64,000 nt of DNA from Gp6-AA40 sp035571515 (GTDB taxonomy: Bacteria; Acidobacteriota; Vicinamibacteria; Vicinamibacterales; UBA2999). Under the pieces are notes generated by a model, which saw only the letters and a program-made list of their open reading frames with translations, did no database searches and was not told the DNA's origin. Position 1 is the first letter of the stretch; each line of letters opens with the position of its first letter. The stretch lies in contig DATNCQ010000039.1 in NCBI GenBank assembly GCA_035571515.1, positions 1 through 64,000 of the forward strand, given 5' to 3'. Below, in pieces: positions 32,260 through 39,334 of the stretch. The position numbers and the translations under genes were made by a program.

Positions 32260-35164
32260 CCTTATGAAGCCGACCCTGTTCGCGTTCGCCTGCGTCCTCA
32301 CGGCGGCGGTCGCCACTGCGCAGCAGGGAAACACTGCGCAGCAGGGAAACACTGCGCAGCAGGGAAACACTGCGCAGCAGGGAAACACTGCGCAGCAGGG
32401 AAACACTGCTACGCGGCAGACAAACTCGGCGCCGCAGACAAACCCTTCGCAACAGGGAAACACCCCGCAGCCAACCCAGGATCCCCAGCAGCCGACCTTC
32501 CGGACCGGCGTCGACGTCATCACCGTTGACGTCGGCGCGATCGACGGCCGCGGCCAGCCGGTCACCGACCTCCACGGCCCCGAGTTCACCGTCAAGATCG
32601 ACGGGCAGGTCCGGCGCGTCGTCAGCGCGGACCTGGTGAAGTACGACTACACGCCCGACGCCGGCATCACGCGCCGGCCCGCGCCGAAGCAGCAGGAGTT
32701 CGAAAGCCTTTTCACCACCAACATCACGCAGGCCCAGGGGCGGATGATCATGATCGCCGTCGATCAGATGAACATCCGGCCGGGCGCGGCGCGGCCGATT
32801 CTCGACTCCGCGAAGCGCTTCCTCGACCGGCTCAACCCCGCCGATCGTGTCGCGTTCGTCTCCTACCCCGAGCCCGGCGTCGTCGTCGACTTCACCGGCG
32901 ACCGCCAGCGTCTCCGCCTCGCGATGGAGAAGGTCATCGGGACGCAGTCGCGCTTCGTGGGGCGGCGCAACATCGGGCTCGTCGAGGCGATCGACATCGC
33001 GCAGAAGGGCGACGACCGGCGCATGCAGGAAGTGACCAACCGCGAGTGCCGCGGCCTGCTCGACATGGCGCTCGAGCAGTGCATGCGCGACATCGTGGAC
33101 GAATCGAACTCGATTCTCTGGACCACGAGGCGCGACACCGAGGCGTCGCTGCGCGGGCTGCGCGAGTGGCTGCAGCATCTCGCCGAGACCGAGGGGCAGA
33201 AGACGCTGATCCTCCTGTCCGAGGGGCTCGTCACCGACTCGCCGTCGGATCTCGAGGACGTCGTGCGCGCGGCGATGCGCGGCCGCATCTCGGTCAACGT
33301 GCTGCTGATGGACGTGCCCCGCTCCGACGCGACGCAGGGTCCGCTGCCGCCGACCTTCACCGAGGATCGCGAGCTCGAGATTCGCGGGCTGAACGATCTC
33401 GCCTCGCTCTCGCGCGGCTCGATCTTCCAGGTCGTCGGCACGGCGGACCGCGCCTTCGAGCGCCTCGCGTCCGAGATCTCGGCCTACTACCTGCTGAGTG
33501 TGGAGCAGGCGCCGGCGGATCGCGACGGCCGCAACCACCGCATCGACGTCTCCGTGTCGCGTCGCGGCGTGACGCTGCGATCGCGCCAGGCGTTCGTGCT
33601 CGACCCGACCGGCGGGCGCAAGACACCGGCCGAATCGCTCGTCGAGTCGCTCCGCTCGCCGCTCGGCGTCGCCGGCGTGCCCCTGCGGCTGACGACCTTC
33701 ATCTACCAGGATCCGAAAGCGGCCGGCAAGGTGCGTATCGTGATGGCGGCCGACGTCGGCCAGGCGGGAACGCCCGCCGGCCAGTACACGATGGGCTTCA
33801 TCGTCGTCGACGACCAGGGCAAGGTCGTGGCGTCGCGCAGCGAGAAGTCGAAGCTCGAGCCGCTCGAGGGGCGGACCAACGCGTCGCTCTCGTACCTCGA
33901 CTCGGTGACGGTCGATCCCGGCGTCTACGAGGTGCGGCTGGCCGCCGTCGACGCGGAGGGGCGTCACGGCAGCGTGGTCCGCGACGTCAACGCCTGGAAG
34001 ATGGCCGGCGAGGAGTTCACCTTCGCCGATCTCGTCGTCAACCACGCGGCGACGGCGAGCACGGGGCTGCGTCCCGACGTCGAGCCGCACGTCGACGCCG
34101 ACGGCGTGGCGGCCTACATGGAGCTCTACGCCGCATCCGAAGAGACGTTCAAGGACGTGAAGGTCGAGTTCGAGATCGCCGATGACGACGCGGCGCCGGC
34201 GCTGCTGACGATGCCGGTGGAGCTGAAGCCGGGGGCGCAGCCGACGTGGCGCAACGCGCAGGGGTTCATCGGCGCCGAGCCGCTGCCGTCGGGCCGTTAC
34301 GTGACGCGCGCCAAGATCATGCGCGGCGGCAAGGTGGCCGCGGTGCTGGTGCGGCCGTTCATCCTCGAGCCGGCGCCCGCGTCGAAAGGCGGACCGATTG
34401 TCATCCCGGCCGCGTTCGCGCGCGTCGCGAGCTTCGATCGCAACGCCGTGCTGCAGCCGGCGCTCGTCAACGGGATGCTCGATTCGATCGCGGCCGCGTC
34501 GCCGACGCTGAAGAGCGCGATGACCGAGGCGCGCGCGGGGCGGTACGGTCCCGCGGCGCTCGAGGCGTTGAGCGCCGGCGATCAGCAGACGGCCGCCTTC
34601 CTGAAGGGACTGGATCTCTACACGAAGGGCCAGCTGCCCCAGGCCGCCATCCAGTTGAACATTGCCGCGGGCCCGCGGCGCGAGTTCTATCCTGCCGCTT
34701 TCTTCCTCGGGGCGTCCTTCGCCGGACTCGCCAGGGATCAGGACGCGGCGGGTGTCTGGCAGATGGCGCTCGGCACCGAGAATCGCCCGCCGATCGCCTA
34801 CACGCTGCTGGCCGACGCCCGCATGCGCGGCGGGCAGATCGAATCGGTCATCACCATCCTGAAGCCCGCCTACGCGCAGCGACCGGCCGACGACGAAGTC
34901 GGCAAGCGGCTCGCGATTGCGTATCTGGTGACCGCGGCGTTCTCGGACGCGCTGCCGATTCTCGACGCCTACCTCACGCGCCACCCGACCGACGGCGACG
35001 CGCTGTTCGCGGCCGTGCTCGCGCAGTACCAGGTGGCGACCGCCACCGGCGCGGAGCTCTCCCCGGCCGATCGCGCGAAGCTCCTCAAGTACGGGCGCGC
35101 CTACAAAGGCCCGCAGGAGCCGCTGCTCGCCAAGTACCTCGCGTCGATGGGTGTGAATCGATAG
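32219..35164 (+). CDS. Large exported VWFA-related/TPR protein with N-terminal repeat
   Basis: The 981-residue product has a signal peptide (FAFACVLTAAVATAQ). Five perfect TAQQGN repeats follow at residues 33-62, then a Gln/Asn/Thr-rich linker, a VWFA-related domain at about 95-430 and a C-terminal TPR-like region at about 770-970. The MIDAS position reads DQMNI rather than DxSxS, so metal binding by the canonical motif is doubtful. It belongs to the acidobacterial VWFA-related family, function unknown. ATG 32219 has GGAG 5 bases upstream; ATG 32264 gives a cleaner signal peptide and is the main alternative. Confidence 0.85.
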   Translation: MDTCLPIRPRGLASLMKPTLFAFACVLTAAVATAQQGNTAQQGNTAQQGNTAQQGNTAQQGNTATRQTNSAPQTNPSQQGNTPQPTQDPQQPTFRTGVDVITVDVGAIDGRGQPVTDLHGPEFTVKIDGQVRRVVSADLVKYDYTPDAGITRRPAPKQQEFESLFTTNITQAQGRMIMIAVDQMNIRPGAARPILDSAKRFLDRLNPADRVAFVSYPEPGVVVDFTGDRQRLRLAMEKVIGTQSRFVGRRNIGLVEAIDIAQKGDDRRMQEVTNRECRGLLDMALEQCMRDIVDESNSILWTTRRDTEASLRGLREWLQHLAETEGQKTLILLSEGLVTDSPSDLEDVVRAAMRGRISVNVLLMDVPRSDATQGPLPPTFTEDRELEIRGLNDLASLSRGSIFQVVGTADRAFERLASEISAYYLLSVEQAPADRDGRNHRIDVSVSRRGVTLRSRQAFVLDPTGGRKTPAESLVESLRSPLGVAGVPLRLTTFIYQDPKAAGKVRIVMAADVGQAGTPAGQYTMGFIVVDDQGKVVASRSEKSKLEPLEGRTNASLSYLDSVTVDPGVYEVRLAAVDAEGRHGSVVRDVNAWKMAGEEFTFADLVVNHAATASTGLRPDVEPHVDADGVAAYMELYAASEETFKDVKVEFEIADDDAAPALLTMPVELKPGAQPTWRNAQGFIGAEPLPSGRYVTRAKIMRGGKVAAVLVRPFILEPAPASKGGPIVIPAAFARVASFDRNAVLQPALVNGMLDSIAAASPTLKSAMTEARAGRYGPAALEALSAGDQQTAAFLKGLDLYTKGQLPQAAIQLNIAAGPRREFYPAAFFLGASFAGLARDQDAAGVWQMALGTENRPPIAYTLLADARMRGGQIESVITILKPAYAQRPADDEVGKRLAIAYLVTAAFSDALPILDAYLTRHPTDGDALFAAVLAQYQVATATGAELSPADRAKLLKYGRAYKGPQEPLLAKYLASMGVNR
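32315..32404 (+). repeat. Minisatellite, five perfect 18-bp units
   Basis: The unit ACTGCGCAGCAGGGAAAC occurs five times without a mismatch, encoding TAQQGN each time, followed by diverged partial units (ATRQTN, PSQQGN). The perfect identity implies recent expansion or homogenisation, and copy number changes would keep the frame. Confidence 0.95.
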
Positions 35165-35176
35165 GAGGCACCGGAG

Positions 35177-35229
35177 AAAGCTCAAGGCCTAATGCTCAAA
35201 GCTCAATGCTCAACGCGGCATTGAGCATT
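35177..35229. repeat. Heptamer array (AATGCTC/AAAGCTC type) ending in an inverted unit
   Basis: AAAGCTC, AAGGCCT, AATGCTC, AAAGCTC and AATGCTC are contiguous heptamers at 35177-35211. ATTGAGCATT at 35220-35229 is the reverse complement of the unit. The array lies directly 5' of the four-helix-bundle gene. Confidence 0.75.
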
Positions 35230-35243
35230 TCGTTTGCATCAGT

Positions 35244-35648
35244 ATGGAGCAAACGAAACTCACACCGTCCGGCAAACCCTTTGATATCCACGAGAGACTG
35301 CTTCTCTTCGCCTGCGACATCGTTCGGGTGACGCAGTTCCTGCACACTCGAGGCCCCATCGCGCGTCGCATTTCTTACCAGATCCTCGACACGGGAACCT
35401 CTGTCGGCTCCAACGCAGAGGAAGGTGACGGGGCATCGAGTCACAACGACTTCATCGCCAAAAACCGCATTGCCCTGAAGGAGGCAACGGAGACTCGGTT
35501 CCGACTCCGCGTCTGCCAACGGACGAAGTTGCTGACGCCGGAGTTCTATCCGGTCATCCAGGAATCGGACGAGATCGTGAGGATTCTCGGCAAGATCGTG
35601 CACAACGCTCTGAGAAATGCGGTCGCCGAGGGCCGCCACCGGCGTTAG
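35244..35648 (+). CDS. Four-helix-bundle protein of the 23S rRNA IVS/Avd-like family
   Basis: This 134-residue protein matches the four-helix-bundle family first seen in 23S rRNA intervening sequences: FDIHERLLLFACDIVRVTQFL, then RRISYQILDTGTSVGSNAEEG and SHNDFIAKNRIALKEATETRF. Free-standing copies are common, and related Avd proteins serve diversity-generating retroelements. No 23S rRNA, reverse transcriptase or template repeat is present here. The gene is bracketed by heptamer arrays in opposite orientation and has no clear ribosome-binding site, which gives it the look of a small inserted cassette. A role in RNA binding is inferred from the family only. Confidence 0.8.
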   Translation: MEQTKLTPSGKPFDIHERLLLFACDIVRVTQFLHTRGPIARRISYQILDTGTSVGSNAEEGDGASSHNDFIAKNRIALKEATETRFRLRVCQRTKLLTPEFYPVIQESDEIVRILGKIVHNALRNAVAEGRHRR

Positions 35649-36385
35649 CTATTGCTCATTGGAATTTGTTGAGCATTGAGCATTGGGCGTTGAGCATTGG
35701 GCATTGCCGGCGGCGCGGGGCGCGTGCCGAAGCGCCGCCGGTAATAACGAGTCCAGATCGCAGTCGCGATCGTACCCACGATGCCGGGCGTAAACCAGAC
35801 GATGAGCGACGTGCGCGAGAAGCCGGCCTGCGGCGCGTTCACCACGAGGAACGCTGTCGTCGCCGCGATGCAGGCGCCGAGCATCGCCGACATGTGGCGG
35901 AACCACCAGTGCATCCTGCCTGACGGTGTGCGCAGCCAGTAGTAGAGCCCCTGGACGCCCGAGACGAGCCCGATCACCGAGAACCCCGCGAAGAGCGCTC
36001 TCGACGTCGCGATGCCATATACGCCCATCACGATCGACGTGAGCGTCAGCAGCGACGTCATGCCGACATCCCACGGATGCGTGTGGGGTCCCGTGCGCTC
36101 CTTCGTTCGCAGCACCCGGACGCCGACCGAGACCGCGTTGCCCGCGAGAATCGCGATGTAGAAGAGAAACAGCGCGAACGCCTTCGCCTCGGGGCGCGGG
36201 TCGAAGAAGTAGCGCGCGCCGCAAAGCGCGAGGGCGGTGATCGAGACGAGCGTCATCCCGGCGACGAACACCCAGCCGCTGCGGCGATGGGTGCGTCCGC
36301 CCTTCCTGGTGGCGAGCGGGATGAACATCGAGAGGAGCGCGGCGGAGCCGCCGGCGATGTGCAGGTAGAGAATCATCTTCAGCAT
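35645..36385 (-). CDS. DUF2306-like membrane protein with repeat-derived C-terminus
   Basis: This 246-residue protein has seven or so hydrophobic segments and the DUF2306-type start (ILYLHIAGGSAALLSMFIPL, HRRSGWVFVAGMTLVS, MHWWFRHMSAMLGACIAATT). It is an integral membrane protein of unknown role. The last 18 residues (PNAQRPMLNAQQIPMSNS) are encoded by the TTGAGCA-type heptamer array and look appended rather than ancestral. ATG 36385 is chosen because the first membrane helix starts there. It diverges from the histidine kinase gene across about 110 bases. Confidence 0.72.
   Translation of the reverse strand: MLKMILYLHIAGGSAALLSMFIPLATRKGGRTHRRSGWVFVAGMTLVSITALALCGARYFFDPRPEAKAFALFLFYIAILAGNAVSVGVRVLRTKERTGPHTHPWDVGMTSLLTLTSIVMGVYGIATSRALFAGFSVIGLVSGVQGLYYWLRTPSGRMHWWFRHMSAMLGACIAATTAFLVVNAPQAGFSRTSLIVWFTPGIVGTIATAIWTRYYRRRFGTRPAPPAMPNAQRPMLNAQQIPMSNS
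35668..35707. repeat. Heptamer array (TTGAGCA/TTGGGCA type) inside a coding 3' end
   Basis: TTGAGCA, TTGAGCA, TTGGGCG, TTGAGCA, TTGGGCA and TTG are contiguous. The array is the reverse complement of the 35177 type, on the other side of the four-helix-bundle gene, and it encodes the end of the DUF2306-like protein. Confidence 0.75.
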
Positions 36386-36484
36386 GCCGCCGATTCTGCG
36401 CGACACGAGGCGGCGGCGCATGTGCCGCAGGTCACGGCCGCGATGCATGACTTCCGGCACACCCTGGCGCGCCCGCCAACCACC

Positions 36485-36490
36485 TACAAT
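36485..36490 (+). promoter_or_regulatory. -10-like TACAAT 6 bases before ATG 36497
   Basis: TACAAT ends 6 bases before the histidine kinase start, which has no Shine-Dalgarno sequence. This suggests a leaderless two-component operon message. Confidence 0.4.
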
Positions 36491-36496
36491 GCCCGC

Positions 36497-37603
36497 ATGA
36501 AGCCGACTGACTGGTTGACGGCGGCCGGTCTCGTGACGTGGGTTGCCAGCGGTGTGCCGTCGGCGCTTGCCGTTGCCGGCGGGCGTCTCACCGGCGCCGG
36601 CGCCATCGCGTGGCTCGTCGCGTTCGCGGCCTTCGGCATCGCCTTCAGCCTGATCTGCTTCGCACCCTGGCGCGGGCTCCGGTTCCGGCGCGCGCTCGTG
36701 CTGACGCAGGCCGTTGCCGGCGCGGTGATGGTCCTCGTCTCCCGCGACGGCATCGCCGGGGCGACGCTCGTCGTCGCGGCGGCGCAGCTGGCGGGACTGG
36801 TGCCGTCGCGCGTGGCCGCCGTCTGGATCGGCCTGCAGACCGCCGTCATCGCGGCCCGGTTCTGGTCGCTCGACGGCCCGGTGGACGCGTTCGTCGTCGG
36901 CGGCGCGTACCTCGGCTTCCAGATGTTCGCGATGGCGACCTCGACGCTCGAGCACGGCGAGCGGACCGCGCGCGAACAGCTCGCCCGTGCCAACGCCGAG
37001 CTGCACGCCACGCGCGCGCTGCTCGCCGAAGACAGCCGCGTCGCGGAGCGGCTGCGCATCTCGCGCGACCTGCACGACACGCTCGGCCACCATCTCACGG
37101 CCCTCAGCCTTCAGCTCGAGGTCGCCTCGCGGCTGGCGTCGGGCCGCGCCGCCGATCGCGTCGCCGAGGCGCACGCGATCACGCGCCTGCTGCTCGGCGA
37201 CGTGCGCGACGTCGTCAGCCGTCTCCGCGAGAGCAGCCATTTCGATCTGGCTGCCGCGATCCGATCGCTGGCCGACGCCGCGACCGGGCTCCAGGTGCAC
37301 GTGGACGCGGCGGACGTGACCATCGACGACCCGCTCCAGGCGCACGCCATCCTGCGCTGCGTCCAGGAAGTCATCACCAACGCCATGCGTCACGCGCAGG
37401 CGAGGAACCTCTGGATTTCCGTCCAGCGACGCGACGACGGCATCGTCTTGACCGCGCGCGACGATGGGCGCGGCGTGGACGCGGTGATGTCGGGCAACGG
37501 CCTCCGCGGCATGCGCGAGCGGTTCGAGGAGCTCTCGGGACGCGTCGACTTCTCGTCCAGGCCGGGGGCCGGCTTCGAGGTGCAGGCGTTCGTGCCGAAA
37601 TGA
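36497..37603 (+). CDS. Sensor histidine kinase, NarL/LuxR-partner type
   Basis: This 368-residue protein has about five N-terminal hydrophobic segments (1-145) with no large periplasmic loop, then a HisKA_3 dimerisation domain with phospho-His193 in SRDLHDTLGHHLTALSLQLE. A HATPase domain follows (EVITNAMRHAQA, DDGRGVD, GNGLRGMRERFEELSG). The signal is unknown; sensing through the membrane domain is likely. Its TGA overlaps the regulator's ATG (ATGA at 37600-37603). Confidence 0.92.
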   Translation: MKPTDWLTAAGLVTWVASGVPSALAVAGGRLTGAGAIAWLVAFAAFGIAFSLICFAPWRGLRFRRALVLTQAVAGAVMVLVSRDGIAGATLVVAAAQLAGLVPSRVAAVWIGLQTAVIAARFWSLDGPVDAFVVGGAYLGFQMFAMATSTLEHGERTAREQLARANAELHATRALLAEDSRVAERLRISRDLHDTLGHHLTALSLQLEVASRLASGRAADRVAEAHAITRLLLGDVRDVVSRLRESSHFDLAAAIRSLADAATGLQVHVDAADVTIDDPLQAHAILRCVQEVITNAMRHAQARNLWISVQRRDDGIVLTARDDGRGVDAVMSGNGLRGMRERFEELSGRVDFSSRPGAGFEVQAFVPK

Positions 37604-38241
37604 TCCGCGTCGTGCTCGTCGACGACCAGACCCTCGTTCGCCGCGGCGTACGCGCGCTGCTCGAGCTCACGGGCGACATCGCCATCGTCGGCGAGGCGGA
37701 CGACGGCGTGGCGGGCGCGGCGATGATACGCCGCGAGCGGCCGGACGTCGTGCTGCTCGACGTGCGGATGCCGAAGGCGGGCGGCCTCGACCTGCTGCGC
37801 GACCTTCGCGCGTCGGGCGAGCTGCCGCCGACGATTCTCCTGACGACCTTCGACGACGATGACGCGCTGCTGGAAGGGGTGAAGGCGGGCGCGCGCGGCT
37901 ACCTGCTGAAGGACGTCTCGCTCGAGCAGCTGACGGGCGCCATTCGCGCGGTGGCGGCGGGCGAAACGCTGATCCGTCCGGTGGTCACCGAACGCGTCCT
38001 CCGCGGCCTCGAGCACGTGCGGCGCGACTTCGACGCGCTCGATCCGCCCGACCCGTTGACCAAGCGCGAGGTCGAGATCCTGCGACTGATGGCCGGCGGC
38101 TACAGCAACCGCGAAATCGCGGACGCGCTCGGCACCGCGGAGGGGACGATCAAGAACCACGCGTCCAGCATCCTCTCGAAGCTCGGCGTCCGCGACCGCA
38201 CGCGCGCGGTCCTCAAGGCGCTGGAGAGGGGCTACATCTGA
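37600..38241 (+). CDS. NarL/FixJ-type response regulator
   Basis: This 213-residue regulator has an intact receiver (acidic pair Asp8-Asp9, phospho-Asp54, Lys104) and a C-terminal LuxR-type helix-turn-helix at about 148-210 (LTKREVEILRLMAGGYSNRE). It is the partner of the upstream kinase. Its stop codon overlaps what appears to be a CTG start of the glycoside hydrolase gene, so all three may form one operon. Confidence 0.93.
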   Translation: MIRVVLVDDQTLVRRGVRALLELTGDIAIVGEADDGVAGAAMIRRERPDVVLLDVRMPKAGGLDLLRDLRASGELPPTILLTTFDDDDALLEGVKAGARGYLLKDVSLEQLTGAIRAVAAGETLIRPVVTERVLRGLEHVRRDFDALDPPDPLTKREVEILRLMAGGYSNREIADALGTAEGTIKNHASSILSKLGVRDRTRAVLKALERGYI

Positions 38242-39290
38242 CGCAACCGGTCGCGTCCTTCATCCACGGCGTCAACTACCCCTGGTCCACCGACGGGCAG
38301 ACGATCTTCTACGGCCTCGACTTCGGGAGGAACGTCTGGGGATCGCACCTCGGCGTGTCCACTCGCCGCGCGGCGATCGCGCGCGATTTCGACGAGATGG
38401 CGCGCCTCGGCTTCCTCGTCGCGAGATGGTTCGTCTTCTGCGACGGCCGCGCCGGCATCGTCTACGACGACCGCGGCCTGCCGGCGGGTCTCGACGAGGC
38501 GTTCTTCGCCGATGTCGATGCGGGCCTCGAGATCGCGCTCGACGCGAACATGCGCGTCGACTTCGTGCTCTTCGATCATCACTGGTTGTTCCACGGTATC
38601 CACGACACGCTCGCCGACCCGGTCACCGGCGACCTGCTCGAGGCGCGGCTGCCGGAGGGGCGCGCGCGCATCCTGTTGACGCAGGAAGGACACGACGCGC
38701 TGTTCGATCGGGTGATCGAGCCGTTCGTTCGGCGTTATGCCGCGGGAGGCGCCCGTGCCGACCTCTGCGAGCAGATCTTCGCGTTCGAGTTCATGAACGA
38801 GCCCGATTTCGTCGTGGACGAGTGGGAGCGCGACCGGAGCCCCCGCGTCAGGCGCGCGCTGCCGTTCGAGGCGCTGGCTGCCGCGATATCGCGGCTCAGC
38901 GACCTCGTCCATCGCGACTCGGCGGCCATCGTCACGCTCGGAGGCGCGAGGGCGGACAACCTGTGGGCGTGGGACGCGGACGCGCTCGGCCTCGACGTGT
39001 TGCAACTGCACGCCTACCCCGATTCGCTGCATCGCGGGGATGTCGATGTCTTCACCACGCCCGCTCGAGCGCTCGACGTGCGGCGCGAGGTCATCCTCGG
39101 CGAGTTCCGATCGAGCGCCCCGCTGGACGAGTCGCTCGAGAGCGCGCTCGCCGGCGGCTATGCGGGCGCGTGGCCGTGGAGCTTCAGCGGCACGGACACG
39201 CACGGGCGGCTGCCGGCCGACGCGCTGCAGCGGTTCGGCAGGCGCCACCCGGAGCTGGTGAATCCACGCTTCGCGGTGCACGGAGGTTGA
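38238..39290 (+). CDS. Clan-A glycoside hydrolase (GH5-like), apparent CTG start
   Basis: The 350-residue product is a TIM-barrel glycosidase of the retaining clan-A type, with acid/base Glu188 in FMNEPDF and nucleophile Glu289 in VILGEF. Family-like sequence begins at FIHGVNYPW (residues 8-16), well before the first usual start codon (GTG 38355, codon 40). The frame is open upstream to CTG 38238, which overlaps the regulator's TGA as CTGA and has GAGAGGGG about 6 bases before it. Initiation at CTG is therefore inferred. There is no signal peptide, so the enzyme looks cytoplasmic. The polysaccharide or glycoside substrate is unknown. Confidence 0.75.
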   Translation: MTQPVASFIHGVNYPWSTDGQTIFYGLDFGRNVWGSHLGVSTRRAAIARDFDEMARLGFLVARWFVFCDGRAGIVYDDRGLPAGLDEAFFADVDAGLEIALDANMRVDFVLFDHHWLFHGIHDTLADPVTGDLLEARLPEGRARILLTQEGHDALFDRVIEPFVRRYAAGGARADLCEQIFAFEFMNEPDFVVDEWERDRSPRVRRALPFEALAAAISRLSDLVHRDSAAIVTLGGARADNLWAWDADALGLDVLQLHAYPDSLHRGDVDVFTTPARALDVRREVILGEFRSSAPLDESLESALAGGYAGAWPWSFSGTDTHGRLPADALQRFGRRHPELVNPRFAVHGG

Positions 39291-39334
39291 CTTCTGGGGT
39301 GCGCGGGAGCACAGTCGCCCGGTTGGGAGGCACG

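Noticed and set aside
32315..32404. The 18-bp repeat as a CRISPR array
   Set aside because: Units are contiguous with no spacers and are translated in frame as TAQQGN.
32054..35185. Open frame of more than 1000 codons on the minus strand opposite the VWFA/TPR gene
   Set aside because: It is rich in Arg, His and Val with no domain, typical of a shadow frame in high-G+C DNA; the plus-strand gene has a signal peptide, VWFA domain and TPRs.
35244..35648. Diversity-generating retroelement based on the Avd-like protein
   Set aside because: No reverse transcriptase, template repeat or variable-region target gene is present in the window.
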